DNA of 64,000 nt, taken from Callipepla californica brunnescens. Taxonomy: Eukaryota > Chordata > Aves > Galliformes > Odontophoridae. Below, piece after piece: positions 42,701 to 54,796 of the stretch. The DNA lies in the NCBI GenBank assembly GCA_023055505.1, contig JALIRH010000049.1, positions 3,348,001-3,412,000 on the forward strand, in the 5' to 3' direction. The notes beneath the pieces were generated by a model that was given only the letters and a program-made list of their open reading frames with translations, was not told the DNA's origin and did not search any database. The translations under genes and the position numbers were made by a program. The first letter of the stretch is position 1; each line of letters starts with the position of its first letter.

Positions 42701-45700
42701 TCCTATGGTCCCTTTGATCCCTATGGCCCCATTGATCCCTATGGCCCCTTTGATCCCTGTGGCCCCATCGATCCCTACGGCCCCATTGAGTTCGATGCCC
42801 AAATTGAGTTCTATGGCCCCATTGATTCCTATGGCCCCATTGATTCTTATGGCCCCTTTGATCCCTATGGCCCCATTGATTCCTATGGCCCCATTGATTC
42901 CTATGGCTCCATCGATCTCTATGGTCCCTTTGATCCCTATGGCCCCATTGATTCCTATGGCCCCACTCATCCCTATAGCCCCTTTGAGTTCTATGGCCCC
43001 ATTGATTCCTATGGCCCTATTGATCCCTATTGCCCCTTTGAGTTCTATGGCCCCTTTGATTCCTATGGCCCTATTGATCCCTAAGGCCCCATTGAATTCT
43101 ATGGCCCCAGTCATTCCTATGACCCCATTGATTCCTCTGGCCACATTGATTATTATGGTCCCATTGATTCCTATGGCCCCATTGATTCCTTAGTTCCCTT
43201 TGATCCCTATGGCCCCATTGATTCCTATGGTCCCATTGATCCCTATGGCCCCATTGATCCCTATGGCCCGATTGATTCCTATGTTCCCTTTGATCCCTAT
43301 GGCCCCATTGAGTTCTATGGCCCCATTGATTCTTATGGCCTTATTGATTCCTATGGTCCCATTGATCCCTATGGCCCCATTGATTCCTAGGGCCCCACTC
43401 ATCCCTATGGCCCCTTTGAGTTCTATGGCCTCATTGATTCCTACGGCCCTATTGATCCCTATGGCCCCATTGATTTCTATGGCCCCATCTATCCCTATGG
43501 CCCCTTTGATCCCTATGGCCCCAATGATTCCTATGGCCCCATTGATTCCTATGGTCTAATTGGTCCCTATGGCCCCATTGATTCCTATGGTCCCATTGAT
43601 CTCTATTGCCCCATTGAGTTCTATGGCCCCATTGATCCCTATGGCCCCATTGATCCCTATGGCTCCATTGATTCCTATGGCCCCATTGATTCCTACGGTC
43701 CCAATGATCCCTATGGCCCCATTGATCCCTATGGCCCCATTGATCCCTATGGCCCCATAGATCCCAATGGCCCCATTGAGTTCTATGGCCCCATTGATTC
43801 CTATGGCCCCATTGATTCCTATGGCCTCTTTGATTCCTATGGTCCCATTGATCCCTATGGCCCCATTGATCCCTATGGCCCCATTGATCCCTATGGCCCC
43901 ATTGATTCCTATGGCCCCATTGATCCCTATGGCCCCATTGATTCCTATGGCCCCATTGATTCCTATAGCTCCATCGATCTCTATGGCCCCTTTGATCCCT
44001 ATGGCCCCATTGATTCCTATGGCCCCACTCATCCCTATGGCCCCTTTGAGTTCTATGGCCCCATTGATTCCTATGGCCCTATTGATCCCTATGGCCCCAT
44101 TGTGTTCTATGGCCCCATTCATTCCTATGGCCCCATTGATTCCTAGGGTCCCATTGTTTCCTTTGGCCCCATTGATCCCTATGGCCCCATTGAGTTCTAT
44201 GACCCCATTGATTCCTATGTCCCCATTGACCCCTATGGCCCCATTAATTCCTATGGCCCCATTGATCCCTATGTTCCCTTTGATCGCTGTGGCCCCATTG
44301 ATTCCTATTATACCATTGATCCCTATGGTCTCATTGATCCCTATGGCCCCATTGAGCCTGAAGGCCCAATGAGCTCTATGGCCCCATTGATTCCTATGGC
44401 CCCATTGATCCCTATGGCCCCATTGATTCCTATGTCCCCATTGATTCCTATGGTCCCATTGGTCCCTATGGCCACATAGATTCCTATGGTCCCATTGATC
44501 CCTATGTCCCCATTGAGTTCTATTGCCCCATTGATTCCTATGGTCCCATTGATCCCTATGGCCCCATTTGATCCCTATGGCCCCATCGATCACTATGGCC
44601 CCATTGAGTTCTATTCCCCCATTGAGTTCTATGGCACCATTGATTCCTATGGTCCCATTGATCCTTATGGCCCCATTGATACCTATGGCCCCATTGATCC
44701 CTATGGCCCCATTGATCCCTATGGCCCCATTGATTCCTGTAACCCCATTGATTCCTATGGTCACAATGGTCCCTATGGCCCCATTGATTCCTATGGTCCC
44801 ATTGATCCCTATGGCCCCATTGAGTTCTATGGCCCCATTCATCCCTATGGCCCCATTGATCCCTATGGCTCCATTGATTCCTATGGCCCCATTGATTCCT
44901 ATGGTCCCATTGATCCCTATGGCCCCATTGATCCCTATGGCCCCATCGATCCCTATGGCCCCATTGAGTTCTATGCCCCCATTGAGTTCTATGGCCCCAT
45001 TGATTCCTATGGCCTCATTGATTCCTATGGCCCCATTGATTCCTACGGTCACATTGATTCCTATGGCCCCATTGATCCCTATGGCCCCATTGATTCCTAT
45101 GGCCCTATTGATCTTTATGGCCCCATTGAGTTCTATGTCCCCATTCATTCCTATGGCCCCATTGATTCCTAGGGTCCCATTGATTCCTGTGGCCCCATTA
45201 ATCCCTTTGGCCCCATTGAGTTCTATGACACCATTGATACCTATTGCCCCATTGATTCCTCTGGCCACATTGACTATTATGGTCTCATTGATTCCTATGG
45301 CCCCATTGATTCCTATGGCAAAATTGATCCCTATGGCCCCATTGATTCCTATGGCCCCATTGATTCCTATAGCTCCATCGATCTCTATGGCCCCTTTGAT
45401 CCCTATGGCCCCATTGATTCCTATGGCCCCACTCATCCCTATGGCCCCTTTGAGTTCTATGGCCTTATTGATTCCTATGGCCCTATTGATCCCTATGGCC
45501 CCATTGTGTTCTATGGCCCCATTCATTCCTATGGCCCCATTGATTCCTAGGGTACCATTGTTTCCTTTGGCCCCATTGATCCCGAAGGCCCCATTGAGCT
45601 CTATGGCCCAATTGATTCCTATGGCCCCATTGATCCCTATGGCCCCATTGATTCCTATGTCCCCATTGATTCCTATGGTCCCATTGGTCCCTATGGCCAC

Positions 45701-46289
45701 ATTGATTCCAATGGTCCCATTGATCCCTATGTCCCCTTTGAGTTCTATTGCCCCATTGATTCCTATGGTCCCATTGATCACTATGGCCCCATTGATCCCT
45801 CTGGCCCCATCGATCACTATGGCCCCATTGAGTTTTACTCCCCCATTGAGTTCTATGGCCCCATTGATTCCTATGGTCCCATTGATCCCTATGGCCCCAT
45901 TGATACCTATGGCCCTATTGATCCCTATGGCCCCATTGATCCCTATGGTTCCATTGATTCCTATAACCCCATTGATTCCTATGGTCCCAATGGTCCCTAT
46001 GGCCCCATTGATTCCTATGGCCCCACTCATCCCTATGGCCCCTTTGAGTTCTATGGCCTCATTGATTCCTACGGCCCTATTGATCCCTATGGCCCCATTG
46101 ATCCCTATGGCCCCATTGATCCCTATGGCCCCATTGATCCCTATGGCTCCATTGATTCCTATGGCCCCATTGATTCCTAAGGTCCCATTGATCCCTATGG
46201 CCCCATTGATCCCTATGGCCCCATCGATCCCTATGGCCCCATTGAGTTCTATGCCCCTTTGAGTTCTATGGCCCCATTGATTCCTATGG
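39719..46289 (-). repeat. 18-bp satellite array 2b, minus orientation
   Basis: About 365 units, read on plus as CCCCATTGATYCCTATGG. The proximal part (39.7-40.3 kb) is the inverted counterpart of about 37.2-38.2 kb and 39.45-39.61 kb of array 2a, sharing rare variants in the same order. A 1404-bp period (78 units) links TCCTAGGG at 44141 with 45545. Confidence 0.96.
40281..43090 (-). repeat. Higher-order repeat, about 1.1 kb, nearly three tandem copies
   Basis: The one-base-deleted word GGCCCTTTSATTCCTATGAT occurs at 40281, 41414 and 42529, giving periods of 1133 and 1115 bp (63 x 18 - 1 and 62 x 18 - 1). The insertion variant ATTTTATCC occurs at 40106, 40735, 41239, 41868 and 42354 (steps 629, 504, 629, 486). 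In array 2a the equivalent marker block occurs once, at about 37.1-37.8 kb. Confidence 0.9.
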
Positions 46290-46313
46290 CCATAGGAATC
46301 AATGGGGCCATAG
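46266..46313. repeat. Perfect 48-bp palindrome, inverted junction 2
   Basis: Arms of 24 bp with no spacer, centred between 46289 and 46290 on CTATGGCCATAG. Satellite orientation switches back to plus here. Confidence 0.97.
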
Positions 46314-47083
46314 GGATCAATGGGGCCATAGGAATCAATGGGACCGTAGGAATCAATGGGGCCATAGGAATCAATGGGGCCATAGGAATCAATGGGGCCA
46401 TAGAACTCAATGCGGGCATAGAACTCAATGGGGCCATAGGGATCGATGGGGCCATAGGGATCAATGGGGACATAGGGATCAATGGGACCATAGGAATCAA
46501 TGGGGCCATAGGAATCAATGGAGCCATAGGGATCAATGGGGCCATATGGATCAATGGGGCCATAGAACTAAATGGGGCCATAGGGATCAATGGGACCATA
46601 GGAATCAATGGGGCCATAGGGACCATTGGGACCATAGGAATCAATGGGGTTATAAGAATCAATGGGGCCATAGGGATTAATGGGGCCATAGGTATCAAAA
46701 GGGCCATAGGTATCAATGGGGACATAGGGATCAATGGGACCATAGGAATCAATGGGACCATAGGAATCAGTGGGGCCATAGAACTCAATGGGGGCATAGA
46801 ACTCAATGGGGCCATAGTGATCGATGGGGCCATAGGGATCAATGGGGCCATAGGGAACAATGGGACCATAGGAATCAATGGTGCCATAGGAATCAATGGA
46901 GCCATAGGGATCAATGGGGCCATAGGGATCAATGGGGCCATAGAACTCAATGGGGACATAGGGATCAATGGGACCATAGGAATCAATGTAGCCATAGGGA
47001 CCAATGGGACCATAGGAATCAATGGGGCCATAGGAATCAACGGGGCCATATAACTCAATGGGGCCATAGAACTCTATGGGGCA
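46290..47083 (+). repeat. 18-bp satellite array 2c, plus orientation
   Basis: About 44 units in plus orientation, ending CTCTATGGGGCA at the solo LTR. This is the same junction as array 1 with its LTR at 26046/26047. Confidence 0.96.
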
Positions 47084-47516
47084 TGTCACGGTGTTATCCG
47101 TGATAGTAACCCAAGAGGGAACCGAGAAAGGTAAATGAAAGGGAGAGGGAAAAAAACTGCCGCGTGGCCGCCTAATCAGAACCTCACGCTCCAGGGGGAG
47201 GGAAAAACAGAAAGGATTAAGGGTCTGTAAAGAAAAATACAACGGCACGAAGTGAGAAAGAACGGTAACTTTACTAAAACCAATAACATTGAACAATTGA
47301 GAGAGAGAGACAAATTTTCCAAACCAGAAAACTGGGAGCTTACGTTACACGTGCTGAACTCCTCACAGCCGCCCGGAGAGCGCGCCACCAAAAAGCGCGG
47401 GCCTGGTGTCCGGTGCGGAGCTCCGCCCCTCCCCTGCTCCCACAGCATTAACTCCTTAACGGCCTGCATGATGTTCTGATGTGGAATACCGGCATCAAAA
47501 CCACAAAACCACAACA
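47084..47516 (-). mobile_element. Solo LTR of the ERV1 family, same insertion as ERV1
   Basis: 433 bp with the same ends as the ERV1 LTRs. Left flank satellite GGGGCA and right flank GTGTCCTGCTGCCGTCTG are the same as those of the complete ERV1 at 26047-29628, so this locus is the LTR-LTR recombinant of the same insertion. It is more diverged than the two ERV1 LTRs are from each other. Confidence 0.9.
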
Positions 47517-47919
47517 GTGTCCTGCTGCCGTCTGTGGCCATTGGACCTGGGAAGCAGCAGCCCGTTTTCAAACACAGATGAGAGGACAGGCCCACGGGGC
47601 AGTGAGGGGCAGCCCCCCGTGAACACTGAGGCTGCTGCTCCGTGGTGCAGCTGGGCTCTTGGCCCCTGAACTGCTCCTGCATACGTGAGTTGCTCTCCCC
47701 CTTTCAGTGAAGATGGGAAAACAAAGGAATGGAGACAAATGAATTTCTGCTGGCTTCTTTATTGTATTTATCAACAGAGAGCCTTGATCTATAGGTACAT
47801 GAGTTGAGTGTGCCAAAACATGAACGATATGTAGCAGGCCAAGAAGAAAACTTCTTATTAAATCAAAGTCGTGGCAGTGGAAACAATAATGGAGGCAAAT
47901 ATAAACAAGGGATTGTGAA
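47517..47919. other. Block D, downstream flank of olfactory receptor pseudogene 3
   Basis: Reverse complement of 13877-14285. No gene. Confidence 0.6.
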
Positions 47920-48890
47920 TTACCATGGGGATCCTGTTAGGCTGATGCGCATTTTTTGGGCGCAGAAGTACGTATTGCTCACTGCAACCTTGAGCTCCTG
48001 GTTCCTCAGGCTGTAGATGAGAGGATTCACTGCTGGAGGCACCACTGAGTACAGAAATGACACCAGGAGGTCCAGGAATGGAGAAGAGATAGAAGGATGC
48101 TTCAGGTAGGCAAACGTGGCAGTGCAGACAAAGAGGGGGACCACGGCCAGGTGAGGGAGGCACGTGGAGAAGGCTCTGTGCCGGCCGAGCACAGAGGGCA
48201 TCCTCAGCACTGCCCTGAAGATCTGCACGTAGGACAGCACAATGAAAACAAAGCACCCAAGATACAAAGAGACACTAACCACAATAAGCCAAACTTTCCT
48301 GAGGTATGGCTGCGAGCAGGAGAGCTTTAACATTTGGGGGATTTCACCAAAGAATTGATTCAAAACATCACCTTGGCAGAGTGGCAGTGAAAATGTATTG
48401 GCAGCATGCAGCAGGGAATAGAAAAACCCAGTGCCCCAGGCAGCTGCTGCCACGGTGACACAAGCTCTGCTGCCCAGGAGGGTCCCGTAGTGCAGGGGAT
48501 TGCAGATGGCAACAAAGCGGTCATAGGACTTGACTGTGAGAAGGGAATACTCTGCTGAGACGAAGAAAGAAGTAGAAAGAAAGAAAGAAAGAAGACCTGT
48601 GCAGCACATCCCAAGTAGGAGATGGCCCTGGTGTCCCAGAGGGCATTGGCCGCGGCTTTGGAGAGAGTGGTGGAGATGCAGCCCAGGTCGAGGAGGACGG
48701 GGTTGAGGACAAAGAGGTACATGGGAGTGTGCAGGCTGTGGTTGCAGGCTGCAGCTGTGCTGCTGAGGCCGTTGCCCAGGAGGGCAGCCAGGGAGATGCC
48801 CAGGAAGAGCCAGAAGTGCAGGAGCTGCAGCTGCCACGTGTCTGCCAACGCCAGCAGGAGGAACTCGCTGATGGAGCTGCTGTTGGGCAT
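47920..48890 (-). pseudogene. Olfactory receptor pseudogene 3 (OR14-like)
   Basis: Third copy of the receptor, 971 nt from MPNSSSISEF to the TAA at 47920. It has the same motif order (PMYLFVLNPVLLDLG, SYDRFVAICNPLHYG, KAFSTCLPHL-like RAFSTCLPHL, PPAVNPLIYSLRN). Unlike copies 1 and 2 the DRY-position Arg is kept (SYDRF). The CTTT run near the end of TM3 (about 48564-48597) is one base longer than in copies 1 and 2, so the frame is broken in a different way. Less eroded in motif, still not translatable as one protein. Confidence 0.9.
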
Positions 48891-51800
48891 TTGGTACTGC
48901 TGGGTATCAGCACCTGTGGGCATGAGGACCTGGTCAAGGAGTACAAAAGTCTGTGACAGGTCTTGCAATGGGGGAAATGCTTCTTGAGGTCAGTGATGTA
49001 AGCTACACTTCATGAGGTTGTGTCTGCCACGAAGGCCTCTGCCTTCCTTCTCGGAAGGAAACAGCCATGTTCCTGTGAGGAACGTGTTGGTGCTGTGGTC
49101 ACAGGTTTTCTTTTCAGAGTTGGTCAGATGAGATCACTTCTACAGCAGAAGTACTTGTAGGCGTCTGTGCAACTGACACAAGAAAGACGTGCGTTGCAAA
49201 TCAAAGTTGTAGGGATGCTTTTTCTCCTCCGTGGTCTCATCCTACTCATGATGCCCAAAGGGTGCTCGGTGAAGTCAGAAATCCTGAGCACTTCTGCTGC
49301 ACTCAGTGTGAATGGCTGTGACTGAGACCTGAGAGGCAAAGGGATTCACTGCTGCTTCCTGCAGGATAAGGGGAGCTCGCTGGGCTTCTTTCCAGTTGCT
49401 GTGAAACAGCAAAGTTTGGAGATGGAAGGAGAATACACTCCCGTGTTACCTTTCAAAGAAGCCAGACCCTGCTGAGAGAAGAGGAAATGACTGCGCATCA
49501 CACAACGCCCACCCTTTCTCAAGGGATGTGAGCAAGATCTCATCACTGCCCTTCTTACAAAGGACACCTAACATTCATTTCACCAACCCCACAGCATTTC
49601 CATGCACACAGCTCTCTCTGCTTCTTCCCTGGACTTTGTTCTTCAGGCTATGGGAAAGATTTGCATCCTGAAGGTCAGCTCACAGCTCTGAAGGACCTCA
49701 GGGAGATATTTCCTAACAATGGCATCTCACTGAGGGAAAGCCAACTCCTTCCCAGCCTCACAGGCTGCATTGCACACAGCTCCAGGCATTCACTCTCAGC
49801 CACTGTGCTTTGCAGAGTGCGATGGACACGTGCCTGGGGAGATGCTCCTCTGCTCTGCAGGAGTTTGGCACGGGAATCATTCCTACAAGCTGTACTTAAG
49901 TAGGATAAGACCTCCTCGACCAGTTACCAAGTGCAAGGAGCTACGCCAGAGTTTTACGAAGTCTTGGACAGTTTGGAAAGCGTGAGAGGTTTTAAGAGTT
50001 GCTTCTCAGCTTAAATGAGCAAGGCCCAACCAGAGTAAGGCTCAGCTCTGTACTTTTTAAGTGACCAAGGACGAGGTCAGGCGTCTGTCTGGTCTGTGAT
50101 GACACGCTACTGATGGAGAACACAAGTGATAGCCTGTAGGACTAAGTGACTAACACTCACCCTAAGTCTGTGCCTAAATTAAGCAGGAGTTTTCTAACAA
50201 TAATTTCAACATGTTGAATGCGGACTGCAGTCCAGTGGAGGACTTTCTTTTCCTCTGTCCCAGATTCTGCAATCCGGCACAAGTAGTACAATACGCGCTT
50301 GTGTCGGACTCAAAAGCTCAACTAGAACAGCCCCTCCCTCTTCCCCAGAGGTAAAGAGGGTCCGAGTTACAGAGCAAAGTGATGCCGGCCAGCCAGCTTG
50401 TCTGCTTGTATTCCAAGATCAGCAGTTAAACCACTTTCACCCAAAGGAACATTAGTGGCAAGCATTAATGGCAACATCTCATTCCTGCAAAACTGCTGGT
50501 GGTGTCCAATCTCCAAATAATCTGATACTGACAGCAGCTCCTTGTGTTGTCCTCTGCTGCACAAAAATTCCTTGAAGAAGGACCTGTTTCCCAGATAAAG
50601 CAGCTGAAGGCTCATCACTACTAGGAAATTCATCTACTCTCTCAGAAGCATTTTCTTCTAACACACACAAAAAAAAACACCTCTTGATGTACTTCCACTT
50701 CAAGCAGCGAAATGATAGCTGAAAAATATTAAAATTTGAGTGCAAGTGCTGCCTTGATAGTCCTAGGACAGTGTTTCTTCCCAGCCCTTAATCTTTTCTG
50801 TGGGCTGGTCAACCTCCCCCAGGGTATCCCCTGCAGTATCACACTGGGGTAGCTGTAGCTGTTGCAGCAATGTCCTGAGAAAGTCTGGTTAAAATGCCAA
50901 CAAGGTGGAGTTGAACCTCATGTTCTGAAGCTGAGAAAACAAAAACAACGCATTGGAAGAGCTACAGAATTGTATTTGTCCTTACAAGTTTCTTTGATCA
51001 GAAACCCAGAGGCCTGTCAAGTCACAACAGAAAAACAAATGCTGTGAACAGCGGCAGCGGGAAGAACTCGGGCAGCAGGAATGCTAGGCTCCGGATATCT
51101 AATGCTTTGATCATTCCACTTCACCTTTCAGAAGTGGAAAGGAATTCTACGTCCTGGTATATTTGTTACAGTAAAAATAAATTGCTGTTTGACCCCCTGC
51201 CATCCCTAGGTCAGCTTACTTTGTAGTAAAGGCTGCTGTAGGCCAGAAGACTGGCTCTAACCCTTGTGTGATTACACGAGGCCTCAAGGAAGCAAATCAA
51301 GAGAAAAATAAATAAATAAAAGCAGTATAATGTTTTCTACCACTCACTCTCTTTCTAATCCTCAGCATCTCCGGAGAAAGCTTAGCCTTGTGTTCAAAGC
51401 CAGGCATCACTGTCCCCTCCCTCAGGTGCTTCTGTTTCTCCTCAATTTGCACTCATCCATCTCACCAAGCATCGAAGTCCTCCGTCAGAGAAATGTTGCC
51501 GTGTCCCGGAATGACTCTTTGTGAATTCCTTCCCCTTAAGTCATCTGGGGAAACACGGAGCACATCTGTTACAAAGCCCCTCCAGTCAGAGGGCCTGCCA
51601 CTCCTCCTTCAAACAAACAGCGCCTGATGCACTATTTCTGAATCCCTCGTCCCCAGTATAACTTCTTGCTAGAACACTCAGTGCAAAGATTGATTTCCAA
51701 GCAAGTCAACACTGCTCCAAACAGTTTTCTGACACAGCTCAGACTAACCTGAGAACGTCAGCTGTTCTGCTTCTCCAAAAAGGCACAAAAGTGCCTCCAG

Positions 51801-52261
51801 GCTTTTGTTGATCGCATTACAGAAAAAAAAGGCACTTCCAGAGCTATTTTTTTCCCCTGTATTTGCCTTTAAGCCCAGAATTCAGTGATGATAACCCATT
51901 TATTTTAGGAGAATCAGCACTGGAGGAGCACATCACTCAGCCAGTCGTCGATCCTCTACCGCCTCCCTGCTGTGCTGTAGGGAAACTCGGTCTTCCCTCC
52001 TGAGCCTGTTGTAAATTATTCTGACCAAAAACACGTCGCACGGTCTGGCTTCAGGAGTAATGGAAAAATCTGAAGGCAACATTGAGACAAAGTGCATTTC
52101 TTCCTCTCAGTAGAAGAACTCATATTAATCAGAACGACTAAAACTTTAGATTAGTATGAAGCCTTAGCATCTCTTTATCAGTACCAAAAAGTAAACCACC
52201 TACTTCAGGAATACTCTGAAAACAATCACATTCACGGTGCTTCCTCTAACATTTAATTACT
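48891..52261. other. Block D, upstream region of olfactory receptor pseudogene 3
   Basis: Reverse complement of about 9429-12906. Holds the empty ERV2 site at about 51090-51105. No gene supported. Confidence 0.55.
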
Positions 52262-52609
52262 TGTAGGGCAAATAACCCCCAAGAATAGCACCCAAAAGAA
52301 ATAGTGCCGAAGACGGTATATTTTAGATGGGCTTAAGTAGACGACATACAGATAACTAGTAAGGAAAGAGAGGCTCACCATGATGACGGTTGAGGCTCGC
52401 TGATTACTCCACTACAGAGGGATCCCCAACCAGAGATCCTTCCCTGGTGGTGGTCAGCCCTTCAATGGGGTCTGGGAGAGGTGGAGCCAGACCCCACCCC
52501 TTCCGATCGCACAGGTACGTTACCTTCACCTGTGGCCCTGCGGCTGACTCAGTGCTCGCCTCAGGTGATCCATCAGTGGTTCAGGCCGTGATCCAGCAGT
52601 TCCCACACA
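52262..52609 (-). mobile_element. LTR, family 'T' (block D copy)
   Basis: Reverse complement of 9081-9428, with the same ends. Confidence 0.6.
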
Positions 52610-54704
52610 GTACCGAATGCCAGTCTCATGCCCTTGGGTTGGAGGGTAAACTATTCCACTTTGTTGATTAACTTCTGGTTATTAATCAGTCCGAGGCAAC
52701 TTTTCTAGCAGTGAAACCCTTAATCATGTACTAGAAATAGAGGACATTTTGTCTCCAGGGTGTGACAGCGTCGTTAAACCTTACAGGTCCTCCGCAGCTC
52801 CTGGCCAAGCACCGTTATTTGCCTTTTTGCGTCCAAGCTGCTGGCTCCCCTTTTTATCTCCCCAAAGAAACTGCAATCCAAACTCGTCAATGTACCCACT
52901 TTCAAACCCCTTGGCTTGGAGATACTCACCCTGCCGTGGTTGTTTGCCCGCTTTTATACTGAACCTTTTTGGATCACAGCCCCTGGGAGCTGACAGATGT
53001 GAGAAATCCAAATCCAATGCCATTCAAAGCCCACTCCGTTAACTCACGGCTGCTCATTATCCTCTCAGGAGCCCCCGAGCAGGATGGAATGTTGCCTACA
53101 AAGGTAGAGGAAGCACGATGAGAATCTGTTCAGACCGCAGGAACTGTTCAGCAGATCTCTTTCACGCCCGCGCCATAAACGCCCGCTGTCTGGAGGAGGC
53201 ATGGTTGTTCTTATTCGTGCCGAGGTGACGGGGTGATTTAGCACTGAAGACACGTCACGGAGCAGTGGCAGCCGCTGCCAGCTAGCTGCAGGCATTGCAG
53301 GGATCTCGGGCTCCCCCGAGGCACTTCGTTACGATAAGCCCATCGTACATTCAAGTGTCCTTGTGTTAAAAATTCGCCTGGCAGTGGTTTCTGAGCCGTG
53401 GTCATCTCCCCTGGTGGTGGCACAGCTCAGACTGGGCTGTGTGAATGTGAGAGGGGTGATCGATAACACAGCAGTGTGCTCATTTCTCCCCTCGTCCAGG
53501 ACCAGGTAGGCACCCTCCCCTTCCAGAGCCAGTCCCTGAAGGCCAAAGCAAACCCGTCTGAGGAGGCTTTGAACAAAAACAGTGAGGAACAGGTGGAGGT
53601 AGTTGGCAACTATTGTTACGTAGCCATCGAGATCTGTGCTTCTGCGTATGGCACACAGCAGTGTTAGCAATGGGGTCCCACCCCGAGGCCGGGGGCTCAC
53701 ACCTCAGTCATGACCCCAGATCTTGAATCCTGTGGGAACATCGGTGCTGATGGCTTTGTCCTGAACACACCTCAGCGCAGGGCTGCTGTCAGTGGTCTTC
53801 CCTCTATCCTCTGTTCTCTCACCCAACCTGTGTAGCTCTGTTTCCGAAACATTCCCTGTGCTCTATCTCACGCGTTCATCTTCTTCCTCTCTTTCTCTTT
53901 ACTTCTCGTCTTTTCACACTCGTCCTGTTCACATTCTGAGCAAACTTCTCTGATGTTCTCTGCACTGCCTCATTTTTTTCCTCGGCTTCTGTGGACGGAC
54001 CTGTCCGGCCATTAAATATTTGTTCAGCTGCTGTCTACTGGGGCCAAGTTATTAATTTACAGTGTGCAAGTGAACACTTTCTGCAATTATTTATCTGAAA
54101 TGAAAGAAACCTAAAATGGGTTTTCTTTAATTTGGGTCATTTCAGCGTGGTCACAGCACAGCCACGTAAGCAAGATGGTGGGGGATGGGGAATGGACATA
54201 GTAGGGTGGGTGAGGGGCTCTGGAGGCTTTTAGGGGGGAAAACTCCTTAGGAAAGGAGCACAAGTGTCTGAAAACGGCTTGGCCATGGAGACAGGTAGCG
54301 TCAGCACCTTCCATGCCCGCTGCAGTACTGAGTTTATATAATGACAGGACAGATTTTGCTGTGTCCCCGTGATGTCAACGCCCGCTACTCCAAGGCAGCT
54401 CACTAGTGTGGGTCACAGTCCAAGACGTCCAGAAAGCCATGGATCAGCAGCATCGAACCACGAGGCAGACCATGAGGAAGGTTCCAGCGGCTGCCCACAG
54501 AAAGGGGTGTGCCACAGGAGAATGTCAGGGTTCAGATCGGCTGAGGGAGGCCGCCTCCATCTGCCCTTCATTGCACCATCAGTCCTAAACCGCTGGGTAG
54601 ACTTTTGGGAATCTTCACCTCACGGCTGAAGATGCATTTGTGGCCGACACAGACAAATTGCTGGCACGTTTCCTAGATGGCAAAAGCTCCGTATCTGCCC
54701 TTAG
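52610..54704. other. Block D non-coding segment
   Basis: Reverse complement of parts of 5703-9080, lacking the two segments noted there (junctions at about 53017 and 53656). An ORF at 54406-54588 is shared with block A but unrecognised. Confidence 0.5.
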
Positions 54705-54796
54705 AAGAAAATCTGAGGAGCTTCAGACACGTTCTGGAATTGAAGAACGATCAGATCCATGAACAGGACAGGAAGATCGTGGCGCGAGAGAAACAA
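54705..54796 (+). pseudogene. MTUS2-like coiled-coil exon (block D copy)
   Basis: Same 92-nt exon as 5611-5702, with acceptor CCCTTAG and donor GTGAGT, encoding the LELKNDQIHEQDRKI coiled-coil segment. Here a compatible downstream exon lies 3 kb to the right on the same strand (57831-57999). Exons that code the intervening coiled coil in the family were not found, so it is probably a gene fragment rather than a working gene. Confidence 0.6.

Noticed and set aside
43556..46030. 824-codon ORF as a structural repeat protein
   Set aside because: Same reason. Openness follows from an 18-bp unit without stops. No start context, splice site or non-repeat domain.
35878..47083. CRISPR-like array
   Set aside because: Units are contiguous 18-mers without spacers, in a bird genome.
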